From contig PBWO01000002.1 in the NCBI GenBank assembly GCA_002727275.1, positions 99,289 to 120,557 on the forward strand: a stretch of DNA of 21,269 bases, read 5' to 3'. How positions within the stretch are numbered: the stretch's first letter is position 1; each line of letters starts with the position of its first letter. The notes beneath the pieces were generated by a model. That model saw nothing but the letters and a program-made list of their open reading frames with translations, did not search any database and was not told where the DNA came from. Positions 1 to 8,101 of the stretch are shown one piece after another. Source of the stretch: Methanobacteriota archaeon. Its GTDB lineage: Archaea; Thermoplasmatota; Poseidoniia; Poseidoniales; Thalassarchaeaceae. Both the position numbers and the translations under genes were made by a program.

Positions 1-698
1 TCTGCGAGATGCATCACCTCAGATACTTCGTCTGAGTCAGATGGATCAATTTGGGAGGCTTTATGCCTCCTCTCTCTGCGCCGACGGGCCTGTGCTAAAC
101 CAGGTACGAGAGTATCGAACTTGGAAGAGTCGCCCGATCCACGCTCCTCGAATGATTCCAATTGGCGTGATTGCATCCGCATTCGCTTCCTGTCCTGCTC
201 CAGTCCGTGCAGGATTGTACTGTGCTCAGAGCCGCGCAAAATCCCCTCAATTGCTGGTCCGGCAAGTGTAATGCCGTCTCGGTCTCCGATAACCAGAACG
301 GTGGAGCCGTGGATTGCCATCTCGCAGTTTGAGATTTCCTCAATTAGGCTACGGATACGGCCGTTTCTACCAATCAGTCTACTTCTCATCCTGCGAGTCT
401 GGTTAGGCTGTCTACCTACCCACTCACGGATGTCATACATCCTGAGGAATACGTCATCCTGAATCAATTGTATTGCTCTGCTGGGAGCGAGTCCCCGGCC
501 GATTGCTAACACCACATCGGGCATCTTCATCCTGACAACGGGGTCAGGCTCCTCCTTCCATTCTGCCATCACCTCGCCAGTCTGGGAGTCGATGTCTAAT
601 TCAGCCCCGCTAATCTCTTCCAGCATTTTTCGGGTCTGCCCGCCCTTGCCTATGAGCACGGCGATGCGGTTCTTGGGTACGCGCGCTAGCAGTTCCAC
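1..698 (-). CDS. Pno1/Dim2-like two-KH-domain rRNA-processing protein (3' end beyond window)
   Basis: Archaeal Pno1/Dim2 (KRR1-like) proteins bind the 3' region of 16S rRNA and help small-subunit maturation. The visible 232 residues hold a first KH domain with the loop GKGG at about 17-20 (context VLIGKGGQTRKMLEE), the conserved stretch VVLAIGRG at 62-69, and a second KH with GRNG at 110-113, followed by the family-typical HSTILHGLE. I chose the GTG at 698: an in-frame TAG lies just upstream in the end of the preceding gene, and VPKNRIAVLIGK must be included. The ribosome site is weak (GGCGGG). From about residue 178 there is an Arg-rich then acidic tail that archaeal relatives, usually about 180 residues, mostly lack; no stop is reached before the edge. 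It lies 26 bases after the RIO1 gene, whose product in eukaryotes acts on the same pre-40S particle. Confidence 0.9.
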   Translation of the reverse strand, partial: MELLARVPKNRIAVLIGKGGQTRKMLEEISGAELDIDSQTGEVMAEWKEEPDPVVRMKMPDVVLAIGRGLAPSRAIQLIQDDVFLRMYDIREWVGRQPNQTRRMRSRLIGRNGRIRSLIEEISNCEMAIHGSTVLVIGDRDGITLAGPAIEGILRGSEHSTILHGLEQDRKRMRMQSRQLESFEERGSGDSSKFDTLVPGLAQARRRRERRHKASQIDPSDSDEVSEVMHLA

Positions 699-724
699 GG
701 GTGCGGCCGACCCGCCCGTCCGCT

Positions 725-1603
725 TTAATCCCCGCCTGAGGCTCTAGAAGCCTCTGGTACAGGGTCATCAAGCACCCTAGCAAGGCTCTCAGCCAAGTCT
801 ACATTGTGTCCCTGACGATTAATCCAATCCACGATGCGGGTGACATCTCGAACAAGGAACTCCTCGGCGCTTGGATGCTGGCGAGTGACACTCTGGCCTG
901 CATCTATTACCCAAATTTCGTCATCATTTAGCAGGATATTGTACTCACTGAAATCTGCGTGGACAAGATCACACTTATGCCAATTAATGGCGATGAAATC
1001 AAGGAGTTCCTCAAAGACCTCGTATGGGTTGTCAACTGAGATTTCCTTGAGCCTTGGGCTTGGACCCTTGTCATCACCGATATACTCCATCACGAGGACG
1101 TTTTTCAGATTATCAAGGGGCTCTGGAACCCTAAGTCCGTGATTTCTCATCCTGCGCAGATTTCGGAACTCCTTGCGCACCCAGATGTTGACCAGTTCTC
1201 TATGCCTCCTCGACAGACCTTTGAATCTTGGATCTCCATCGATGTACTTGGCGAGACCCTTGAAAACAGCGTTCGTGGTATGGAAGATTTTCACAGCAAC
1301 CGGTCCATGATTGGTAGTCGCGTGGAAGACATGGGCCTCCTTGCCTCTGGCTATCGGGTAGTCAATGGTCTCAATCTGCCCCTTCTGCATCAACTTGTGA
1401 ACAGCAAGTAGGGTGGAGCGATCGAATACCTGATCGAAGACTCTCCTGTCTACCCATTCGTACTTGCCTTTGCCAAGTACGCCTTGCAGGCCATCCTCAA
1501 TCTCGTTGAACATCCGCTTGAAGCGAGGTTCTGAGATCCATTCGTGCTTCTTCTCGGCCCTCAGAAGGGCGTCGACCTCTGGAAGGTCTTCATGCTCATC
1601 CAT
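725..1603 (-). CDS. rio1: RIO1-type serine/threonine protein kinase/ATPase
   Basis: RIO1 is an atypical kinase/ATPase that acts in late small-ribosomal-subunit maturation. Its 292 residues show the RIO order: an N-terminal helical part (about 30-75), the flexible nucleotide loop ARGKEAHV at 85-92 in place of a classical P-loop, the ATP-binding lysine K105 (AVKIF), the catalytic loop HADFSEYN with D217 and N222, and the metal-binding motif IDAGQ with D234 (RIO proteins lack a normal DFG). All catalytic residues are present and the length is typical for archaeal RIO1. The ATG at 1603 follows GGGTGAG, in which TGA is also the stop codon of the upstream eIF1A gene, so translation is probably coupled. 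RIO2 is unlikely because the N-terminal winged-helix domain is missing. Confidence 0.95.
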   Translation of the reverse strand: MDEHEDLPEVDALLRAEKKHEWISEPRFKRMFNEIEDGLQGVLGKGKYEWVDRRVFDQVFDRSTLLAVHKLMQKGQIETIDYPIARGKEAHVFHATTNHGPVAVKIFHTTNAVFKGLAKYIDGDPRFKGLSRRHRELVNIWVRKEFRNLRRMRNHGLRVPEPLDNLKNVLVMEYIGDDKGPSPRLKEISVDNPYEVFEELLDFIAINWHKCDLVHADFSEYNILLNDDEIWVIDAGQSVTRQHPSAEEFLVRDVTRIVDWINRQGHNVDLAESLARVLDDPVPEASRASGGD

Positions 1604-1607
1604 ACAC

Positions 1608-2120
1608 TCACCCGAAGAACGAGTCGATGTCTTCCTCTGATTCGTCAGACACGGATGATGTCTGTTCGATTACCTCAGGCTCGGATTCCTGAACGGGATC
1701 TTCGGCTGGTTCTGGTTCGGAGACCGGTTCAATTTCTATATCCTCATTTTGAGAAAGGTCGGTGACTCCGAAGAGATCTACAATCTCAGGGAGTACTCCC
1801 TTGCGTGAAAGGTACAGTGACTGGGTCTTCGTGTAACGCATGCAAACGTTGGCCTTCTCATCCTGGAAGTCCCAAGGTTGGACCACAATCAGATCTCCCT
1901 CGCGTACCCACTGGCGCCTTCTCATCTTACCCGGGATTCTAGCAAGACGACTCTCGCCGTCCTCACAGACCGCCTTGACTCGACGTCCGCCGAGAATCTG
2001 ATCGGCTATAGCAAACATCTCGTTGACCTTGCGGTTTGGAAGCGGTACGCGAATGCGGTCGCCTCCGGATTCAAGCTGGGCTAGGAGCTCAGCATCCACC
2101 TTCTCCTCCCTACGGGCCAT
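1608..2120 (-). CDS. eif1a: Translation initiation factor aIF1A with long acidic C-terminal tail
   Basis: aIF1A, the orthologue of bacterial IF1, sits in the ribosomal A site and promotes initiation-complex assembly. The OB-fold (S1-IF1-like) core spans about 28-100: RVPLPNRKVNEMFAIADQ, the RNA-binding strand RLARIPGKMRRRQWV, and GDLIVVQPWDFQDEKA. The helical segment GVLPEIVDLFG follows at 108-118. What is odd is the remainder: residues 119-170 are highly acidic and Pro/Ser-rich, ending EEDIDSFFG, which makes the protein about 50 residues longer than typical archaeal aIF1A (about 100-115). The ATG at 2120 is preceded by GGGG only, a poor ribosome site, and lies in an inverted repeat. It is first of three co-oriented genes (aIF1A, RIO1, KH protein), 43 bases after nuoN, so it could be read through from the nuo genes or have its own start. 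Confidence 0.95.
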   Translation of the reverse strand: MARREEKVDAELLAQLESGGDRIRVPLPNRKVNEMFAIADQILGGRRVKAVCEDGESRLARIPGKMRRRQWVREGDLIVVQPWDFQDEKANVCMRYTKTQSLYLSRKGVLPEIVDLFGVTDLSQNEDIEIEPVSEPEPAEDPVQESEPEVIEQTSSVSDESEEDIDSFFG

Positions 2121-2145
2121 AGGCCCCGGTCGGTAGTCCCCTATG
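2118..2145 (-). promoter_or_regulatory. Inverted repeat around the aIF1A start codon
   Basis: In transcript sense, CATAGG (2145-2140) and CCTATG (2123-2118) can pair as a 6-bp stem with a 16-base loop; the 3' arm contains the ATG of the aIF1A gene and the loop contains the GGGG that would serve as ribosome site. The same arms, with a similar loop, surround the nuoA start (14059-14085). A role in translational control is inference. Confidence 0.35.
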
Positions 2146-2163
2146 TGAAGTTGAGGTTGCGGT

Positions 2164-3918
2164 TCACAATCCTATCATGCTGTCCACGGCTGATGTCACG
2201 ACATTGAGCAACCACTCGCTCATCGGGCCGATTCCAAATAGGAGAGTCAGGATGGCGCAAACTACTATCGCCAATCTGGGAGAAGCTGTATACCAATCGT
2301 CATGTGATTTGACTTCGTTTAGTGGAGAATCTGATTTGGGAGACTCAAAGAACATGACTAATCCGATTCTCAAGTAGTAGAACAGTGAGAGAGCACTGTT
2401 GAGAACAATGGCCACTGCCAACCAAAACAATGGGTCAACTCCGCCAGCCCAGTCGACTATCGTATTCGAAGCAACGTCACCGGTCCCAGCCGAAACTGAG
2501 ACTATTCCATTAATCATCAGGAGCTTAGATAGGAATCCAGAGAGCGGTGGTACTCCGGCTAAGGAGAGCATGAAAACAAACATGGCCACACCAATTACAG
2601 GATCTCTCCGAGCAAGTCCATACAGGTCCTCGATTCTGTGACCTCTCCCTTCTGCCTCAAGCATAGAGAGTACGAGGAATGCACCGAGCTTGAACAAGAC
2701 CAGAATTAGCAGGTTGAAGACCACTGCAGTTAGAATCATCGAGGAAGTGGATGCGTCTGCTAGGCCCGAGCCTACGGCTGCCATTGCCGCGAGCATGTAG
2801 CCAGCGTGGGCTACGCTCGAATAGGCCAGCATCCTCTTCGGGTTGTCACTGGTCAGAGCAGCCAGATTCCCCCAAGTCATGGTGAGTACCGCGATAAGGG
2901 CAATCGTAAGCATCCAAATCGCCTGTCCAGATGGAGGCAGGGTGACAATCAGCAGGAGTCTAATTAGAGCCACGAAGCCCATCGCCTTGGATGCGGTGGC
3001 CAATAGACCAGCAATTGGTGAGGATGCTCCAGAGTAGGCATCAGGAACAGCGAGATGGAATGGGGCTGCTCCGACCTTGAATCCGAAGGCGACCATCATC
3101 AGGCCAACCCCCACCATCGCCAGTGGGTCGTTGGTCTCCATAGCGGACCATGCGGCTGCTAAGTCTGCCATGTCTAGGCTGCCGCTCCAGATGTACAGCA
3201 GCGACATGCCGTAGATTCCGATTGCGGACACAACAGATCCAACCATGAAGTACTTCATTCCAGCCTCGCCGCCGACGTTAGTCTCCTTGTGGAAGGCTAC
3301 GAGGACGTAGGAGGATAGAGAAGCCAGCTCAAGGCATACAAAGAGCATGAACAGATTAGTCGCCATCGCCATCAAGCTCATGCCCAAACCTGTGGTGAGT
3401 AGGAGGATGTGGAAGTCGACTTGCCTGCGGTTGTCAATCAGTGCAGAGATCTTGGAATCTGCAACTTCGTCGGAGTCCGATTCTAGGGGGGCAGCAGCCT
3501 TCGGTTTGGCTGGCATCCTAGTAGAAGTTGCTACCGAAGCGAGAAGTAATGCGGATGTGAAAAGTAGCGTGAATAACCTGCTAAATTCAGTTATCATTAG
3601 TGAGTTTCCTATCTCAAAACCCCCCTCTAGAGAAAACTCCTCGAGGTTATTCGGGTTTAAGGCGGTGAGGGCGGTGAAACCAATGGCTAAGAATAGAACA
3701 ACATTGGCTACTTGATTTGGAGCCCTAGGGTCGCCAGTTAGGGAAAATCTGGTTCCTCCAATTAGGATAGGCACCCTAGTTCGTGTGAGGGGGATGCGTA
3801 TGGTAGCGTCACCCAGATTAGGTATCAAAATCAGCGCTACTATGCCTAGAAGCATCATTATCTCAGGCAGAAGCATAGTTGTTGTAGTGAGATCAATATC
3901 AGTAAGTATCGAACTCAT
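2164..3918 (-). CDS. nuoN: Complex I antiporter-like membrane subunit NuoN
   Basis: NuoN is one of the three antiporter-like, proton-translocating subunits of complex I. The sequence is a multi-pass membrane protein with the family landmarks: the helix-5 glutamate at about 197 (LELASLSSYVLVAF), a lysine near 222 (GGEAGMKYF), and the broken-helix segment FGFKVGAAPFHLAVPDAYSG with lysine 281. I start it at ATG 3918, which overlaps the nuoM stop as ATGA and has AGGGGTGG five bases upstream; a GTG at 3927 falls inside that ribosome site. Residues 132-165 form a charged Ala/Pro/Asp-rich loop, longer than usual, between the third and fourth helices. Length (584) is otherwise in family range. It closes the nuo run; the aIF1A gene follows 43 bases on. 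Confidence 0.95.
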   Translation of the reverse strand: MSSILTDIDLTTTTMLLPEIMMLLGIVALILIPNLGDATIRIPLTRTRVPILIGGTRFSLTGDPRAPNQVANVVLFLAIGFTALTALNPNNLEEFSLEGGFEIGNSLMITEFSRLFTLLFTSALLLASVATSTRMPAKPKAAAPLESDSDEVADSKISALIDNRRQVDFHILLLTTGLGMSLMAMATNLFMLFVCLELASLSSYVLVAFHKETNVGGEAGMKYFMVGSVVSAIGIYGMSLLYIWSGSLDMADLAAAWSAMETNDPLAMVGVGLMMVAFGFKVGAAPFHLAVPDAYSGASSPIAGLLATASKAMGFVALIRLLLIVTLPPSGQAIWMLTIALIAVLTMTWGNLAALTSDNPKRMLAYSSVAHAGYMLAAMAAVGSGLADASTSSMILTAVVFNLLILVLFKLGAFLVLSMLEAEGRGHRIEDLYGLARRDPVIGVAMFVFMLSLAGVPPLSGFLSKLLMINGIVSVSAGTGDVASNTIVDWAGGVDPLFWLAVAIVLNSALSLFYYLRIGLVMFFESPKSDSPLNEVKSHDDWYTASPRLAIVVCAILTLLFGIGPMSEWLLNVVTSAVDSMIGL

Positions 3919-5516
3919 GGCTTCCACCCCTGCGAATGCATAGCGTCGATGAGAGTCTCAACAGTGAAGCCTGAACTCCAATCAGACATCATGTCCCAGA
4001 AGAAGAATGGCATGATTCCGAATAGTACTGTCATAGCCCCGAGTACAAGCATACCCGCGTTCTCATGCCAAGTGATGTCACGTGGCTCCTCGCCGTGCAT
4101 GGTGTCTGGTAGAATTCCCTTCTTTGGGTCGTTGGACTCGAAGATTGTTCTCTGCATTGAGGACAAATAGTACACCGCGGTAATGATTAGTGTCAGAGCA
4201 GGAAGTAGGACAAGCCATCCGTAAGACATCCAGAAGGCGATCATGATAGCAACTTCAGCTACGAAGCCTGCTAGTAGAGGTAGCCCGAGGCTTGCCATCC
4301 ATCCCAGCATCATGTGCGCGGCCAGCCATGGGCTGTGATGTGCGATTCCTCGCATAGAGCCTATTTCGAGAGTATGATAATGGTGCTTGAAGGCACCAGC
4401 CACAGCGAACAGCAGAGGGCTGATGATGCCGTGTGCGAACATCATGAACAGGGCTCCAGCGATTCCCAAAGGTTGCATTGTGGCAATTCCGAGGAAAATC
4501 AATCCCATGTGAGAAACTGATGAGTAGGCTACCATCCGCTTGAGGTTAGTCTGCCCCATGCATACCCAAGCCCCGTAAACGAGGCTTGCCATACCGAGGA
4601 CAATCAGTAGAGGGATGAATTCTATTGTAGACTCTGGGAATATAGTTACAGCTACTCTGAGGAAGCCGTATGCTCCCATCTTCAGCATAACTCCTGCAAG
4701 CAGCATGGAGCCGGCTGTAGGGGCCTGAACGTGAGCATCGGGTAGCCATGTGTGAACCGGTACGCTTGGCATCTTGGTCGCGAAACCAATCAGTAGCATT
4801 AGCCAGACCAGATGCCTAAGTCCTTCACTGGGGATGAGGTTGTCTTGTGCTGTCATTGCGACGAGGTCGAAGTGGTGACCGGTGAGACTGCCTAGACCTG
4901 AGATTGGGTCAGTGTGGAAATACATAACAAGAATTCCAACAAGCATGATTACACTAGCTGCGAATGTGTAGATGAAGAACTTCATCGCAGCATAACGTCT
5001 ATCCTCTCCACCCCACATCAGAATAAGCAGAAACATCGGAATCAGAGTCAATTCCCAGAATACGTAAAACACAAAGAGGTCGAGTACGACGAAAACGCCG
5101 AGCAAGGCGCCCTCCATTACAAGCAAAAGAGGATGGAAAAGATGTCCGCGCTTGGCATCCCACTCAACCAGCATTGAGATTGGGATGAGTACTGCAGTCA
5201 GCCAAATCATCGGGAAGGAAAGTGCGTCTGCACCGACCTTCCATGTGACTCCAATGGATGGAATCAGATCGACTGCCTCGTTCTGTAGGACATAACCTCC
5301 CTGGGTGATGTTTGTCCAGTCGATATTACCAATCTGTCCAAGGAACAGCATAGTGGAAATTACAGCCACGGCCATTGCGATCCCCATGCTGAGATTCCTA
5401 GAAATCCTAGCTAGACTCTCAGCCTGAGGTGAGGGTAGTATGTGTGGCAGAATAAGCAAAAGAAGGCCTGCGAACAACGGCAGGAGCGTGATTACCGAGA
5501 GAGGATCATCTATCAC
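3915..5516 (-). CDS. nuoM: Complex I antiporter-like membrane subunit NuoM
   Basis: NuoM is the middle proton-translocating antiporter-like subunit of the membrane arm. Its hallmarks are the helix-5 glutamate at about 155 (VFYVFWELTLIPMFLLI), the helix-7 lysine at about 248 (GFATKMPSVPVHTWLPDAH), then APTAGSMLLAGVMLKMGAYGFLR with the helix-8 lysine. Length is about 533 residues, slightly over the usual 480-510. The start is best placed at GTG 5516: it overlaps the nuoL stop (GTGA) and has GGGGGGTGAG directly upstream. A TTG at 5531 would add five residues but lies upstream of that ribosome site. The stop overlaps the nuoN ATG. Tandem L-M-N order is typical of complex I gene clusters. Confidence 0.95.
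   Translation of the reverse strand: MIDDPLSVITLLPLFAGLLLLILPHILPSPQAESLARISRNLSMGIAMAVAVISTMLFLGQIGNIDWTNITQGGYVLQNEAVDLIPSIGVTWKVGADALSFPMIWLTAVLIPISMLVEWDAKRGHLFHPLLLVMEGALLGVFVVLDLFVFYVFWELTLIPMFLLILMWGGEDRRYAAMKFFIYTFAASVIMLVGILVMYFHTDPISGLGSLTGHHFDLVAMTAQDNLIPSEGLRHLVWLMLLIGFATKMPSVPVHTWLPDAHVQAPTAGSMLLAGVMLKMGAYGFLRVAVTIFPESTIEFIPLLIVLGMASLVYGAWVCMGQTNLKRMVAYSSVSHMGLIFLGIATMQPLGIAGALFMMFAHGIISPLLFAVAGAFKHHYHTLEIGSMRGIAHHSPWLAAHMMLGWMASLGLPLLAGFVAEVAIMIAFWMSYGWLVLLPALTLIITAVYYLSSMQRTIFESNDPKKGILPDTMHGEEPRDITWHENAGMLVLGAMTVLFGIMPFFFWDMMSDWSSGFTVETLIDAMHSQGWKP
3924..3931 (-). promoter_or_regulatory. Ribosome-binding site that decides the nuoN start
   Basis: AGGGGTGG lies inside the last codons of nuoM, five bases ahead of ATG 3918. 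Because the alternative GTG start (3927) is part of this site, the ATG is the better start. Confidence 0.6.
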
Positions 5517-7789
5517 GTGCTCACCCCCCAAATCAATGCGAATATCGAGAGCATTCCGACGGCCGCCATCAGGATGTAGTCACGTGTGCTCCCGGTAGTG
5601 ACACTGCGAATTGAGACTGAACTAGATGTGGAGTTAGATTCAATTTGCTTAATGACACCATCAATTACATTCTTGTCGAACCAAGCCGTGAAGGATGCGA
5701 ATGGAATTGCAGTATTCGCTACAATCATCTCATACAAGTCATCGAAGTATAATCTTCTCTGTAGGGCCTCTGCCAACTGAGAGTCGGCCATCTCGGAGAC
5801 ATCTTGCGAGCCAAATCTGCTTGATAGGTCAACTAGCCAACCTACTAATGGGTTAGCCACAGCACCTTCTGCGAGTCTTCCTCCGTGCACTCGCGAAGCC
5901 ATGACTGGACCAAGTATAGCAGCCAATAGAATAGTCGTCCAGCCAATGAGTTTGAGTTCATTATTGTCTGGCAGGAAGGCGTGTTTCAGAGTTTCAGCGA
6001 CTCCGTGCATGGCGAGATGGTCCTTCTCTCCGCCTAGATAGTCGACAGCGCCTAGTAGAGCAAGTAGGAAACCGCCTAATGCGGTGATTACAGTGAGTAT
6101 GATTAGTGGTTCCCTAATCCAAGGGGTGCCCTCGTGGACGTGCTCTGCTACATCGGTCTTGGGTTCGCCGGCGAAGGTCATCAGCCACATGCGCGTCATG
6201 TAGAATCCTGTCATTCCTGCCGTAGCAAGGACGAGGATTGCCGGACCTAGCATCAGTGGCTCCTTGTGCAGGCAGGCCAGCCAAGTTTCAGCGATGATTC
6301 CTTCCTTGGACCAAAAACCACCGATTAACGGGATTCCAATGATTGACATCGAACCGAACATCATCGCTGTAGAAGTAATTGGCATCCTTGATGCCAGCCC
6401 ACCCATATTGCGCATGTCCTGTGGGTCGAAGTCGTGATCGTCATGATGCAAGTGATGGTGAGCGTGGTGCACCTCATGGATGACCGAGCCGCTTGCCATG
6501 AACAGCATCCCCTTGGCCATGGCGTGATTGAACAGGTGGAACATCGAAGCCCCTATGACGAAGTATCCGGCATGGTATTCGCCGAGGTTCAGGAACAGAA
6601 GTCCCGCGCCGAGTCCGGTGAAGATGTATGCGAGTTGACTCATCGTCGAGTATGCGAGGACTTTCTTGATGTCGTTCTGAACAAAAGCAATAGCTGCTGC
6701 CATGAAGGCGGTGATACCTCCTATCCAAGCAACGATAAGGGCGAAGTCCTCAAGTCCGGTTACTCCACTTACATGGACGTCTACGAATGGGACCATTCGA
6801 AACACCAGATAGAGACCTGCATTTACCATGGTAGCAGCGTGGATTAGAGCAGACACAGGAGTTGGTCCCTCCATCGCATCAGGTAACCAGACGTGCAGTG
6901 GGAACTGGGCCGACTTGCCCACAGCCCCAATAAACAACATTAGAAGTGCCCAATTAAGATCAGTTGAATCGACCAAGGCCCCTGCGACTCCAGTTGATGG
7001 GTCGTCAAAGATGACGGCGAAATCTAACGAACCGTAGATGTCATACAGCATCAGCAGACCTACCATCAGGAATACGTCGCCTACTCTCGTCGTCAGGAAG
7101 GCTTTCTTCGCGGCTGCAGCGGCGCTATCCTTCCAGTAGTAGAAGCCAATCAGTAGATATGAGCACAGACCCATAATCTCCCAGAATATGAATAGCCACA
7201 GGAAGTTGTCAGCCAGTACCATTCCGAACATTCCAATAGCGAAGAGAACGAATTCTCCGTAGAAGCGGTGATTGCTATCCTCGTTGATTGGATCTGTGTT
7301 CATGTATCCGAGGCTGAACCAGCAAATCAGGAAGCACAGGAAGGTGGCAACGAACAGTAACATCAGACTTACTGGATCAAGCCAGACTCCCACGCCGATG
7401 TCAGCGAATCCTGAACTAACATCCCACTGGGTTCCATCGTAATGAATCACATCAAAGGTAAGCCAAGAGAATGGTTCTACGACAGAATTCATCTCAAAAT
7501 GCGCTGAACCTGCGACGTAATCGTAGACTATCCATAATGCTATGCTGAGTGAACTGGCAAGTGCTCCTAAGCCAAAGATTCCACCTTCCTTGAAGCGAAT
7601 CTTCCATGTCTCGTTGCCATTGTAGATCTGTCCTGCTATGAGTATGGCTGGGAATGTAAGCAAGGGGATGACGACAATCAGGAAAGCTGCTTCGGCCGAT
7701 TCCCAGCCCTGTAAATACAGGAGCGGAGTAACTAGAACGAACGGGATAATTGGACCCAATAGGTTCCATTCATTTCCTGAATCTGCCAT
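5513..7789 (-). CDS. nuoL: Complex I antiporter-like membrane subunit NuoL
   Basis: NuoL is the distal antiporter-like subunit, with a long lateral helix after the antiporter core. Landmarks in its 758 residues: FWEIMGLCSYLLIGFYYWK with the helix-5 glutamate E204; TTRVGD at 233-238; GKSAQFPLHVWLPDAMEGP with K292; SALIHAATMVNAG at 313-324; and GFWSKEGI at 491-498. The C-terminal part (about 610-758) has an amphipathic stretch and a last membrane helix at about 737-756, as expected for the lateral-helix anchor. A His-rich loop (nine His within 438-452) replaces the shorter connection in most relatives. ATG 7789 is preceded by GAGGTGAT, a perfect match to the archaeal anti-Shine-Dalgarno, directly after the nuoK stop. 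The stop overlaps the nuoM GTG. Confidence 0.96.
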   Translation of the reverse strand: MADSGNEWNLLGPIIPFVLVTPLLYLQGWESAEAAFLIVVIPLLTFPAILIAGQIYNGNETWKIRFKEGGIFGLGALASSLSIALWIVYDYVAGSAHFEMNSVVEPFSWLTFDVIHYDGTQWDVSSGFADIGVGVWLDPVSLMLLFVATFLCFLICWFSLGYMNTDPINEDSNHRFYGEFVLFAIGMFGMVLADNFLWLFIFWEIMGLCSYLLIGFYYWKDSAAAAAKKAFLTTRVGDVFLMVGLLMLYDIYGSLDFAVIFDDPSTGVAGALVDSTDLNWALLMLFIGAVGKSAQFPLHVWLPDAMEGPTPVSALIHAATMVNAGLYLVFRMVPFVDVHVSGVTGLEDFALIVAWIGGITAFMAAAIAFVQNDIKKVLAYSTMSQLAYIFTGLGAGLLFLNLGEYHAGYFVIGASMFHLFNHAMAKGMLFMASGSVIHEVHHAHHHLHHDDHDFDPQDMRNMGGLASRMPITSTAMMFGSMSIIGIPLIGGFWSKEGIIAETWLACLHKEPLMLGPAILVLATAGMTGFYMTRMWLMTFAGEPKTDVAEHVHEGTPWIREPLIILTVITALGGFLLALLGAVDYLGGEKDHLAMHGVAETLKHAFLPDNNELKLIGWTTILLAAILGPVMASRVHGGRLAEGAVANPLVGWLVDLSSRFGSQDVSEMADSQLAEALQRRLYFDDLYEMIVANTAIPFASFTAWFDKNVIDGVIKQIESNSTSSSVSIRSVTTGSTRDYILMAAVGMLSIFALIWGVST
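5520..5525 (-). promoter_or_regulatory. Ribosome-binding site that decides the nuoM start
   Basis: GGTGAG, part of a longer G run, sits four bases upstream of GTG 5516 within the last codons of nuoL. It favours the GTG that overlaps the nuoL stop over the upstream TTG at 5531. Confidence 0.6.
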
Positions 7790-7792
7790 GTA

Positions 7793-7800
7793 ATCACCTC
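7793..7800 (-). promoter_or_regulatory. Ribosome-binding site of nuoL
   Basis: GAGGTGAT, complementary to the conserved archaeal 16S rRNA 3' end (ATCACCTC). Its first bases are shared with the nuoK stop codon (TGAGGTGAT), and the spacing to ATG 7789 is three bases from the last T. Confidence 0.7.
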
Positions 7801-8101
7801 AGTTCTTCAATATGTTAGCCTCATCCAGCGAAATTGTCTCTTGGGTGCTGTAGAGCGAAAGCAGTATGGCCAGTCCAATTGCTACCTCTGCGGCTGCAAT
7901 CGCGATTGCGATCGCAGTAAAGACCCAGCCATCAACATCGCTGTAGTGTGATGCTCCAGCGACAAAGTTGAGGTTAGCAGCATTAAGCATGACCTCGATG
8001 CACATCAGAACTACAATCGCATTCTTGCGGGTGAAGGCCCCTATGAGTCCGATGAAGAACAGGATTACTCCCAGTCCTACAATCCAGCTTGTCTCGATCA
8101 T
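7799..8101 (-). CDS. nuoK: Complex I membrane subunit NuoK
   Basis: NuoK (100 residues, three membrane helices) belongs to the E-channel that links quinone chemistry to the antiporter subunits. The two buried glutamates needed for proton transfer are at exactly the E. coli positions, E36 (MCIEVMLNAANL) and E72 (AAAEVAIGLAI). The length matches the family. ATG 8101 overlaps the nuoJ2 stop as ATGA and has GGTGATGAAG upstream within nuoJ2. It precedes nuoL by a gap of nine bases filled by the nuoL ribosome site. Confidence 0.97.
   Translation of the reverse strand: MIETSWIVGLGVILFFIGLIGAFTRKNAIVVLMCIEVMLNAANLNFVAGASHYSDVDGWVFTAIAIAIAAAEVAIGLAILLSLYSTQETISLDEANILKN

Noticed and set aside
3916..3927. 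GTG 3927 as the nuoN start
   Set aside because: It is part of the ribosome site for ATG 3918, which has the usual ATGA overlap with nuoM.
5514..5531. TTG 5531 as the nuoM start
   Set aside because: The G-rich ribosome site lies downstream of it and directly ahead of GTG 5516, which overlaps the nuoL stop.
6434..6847. Plus-strand open frame (137 codons) opposite nuoL
   Set aside because: Shadow of nuoL; its Val/Met/Asp-rich start is the antisense of the His-rich loop.
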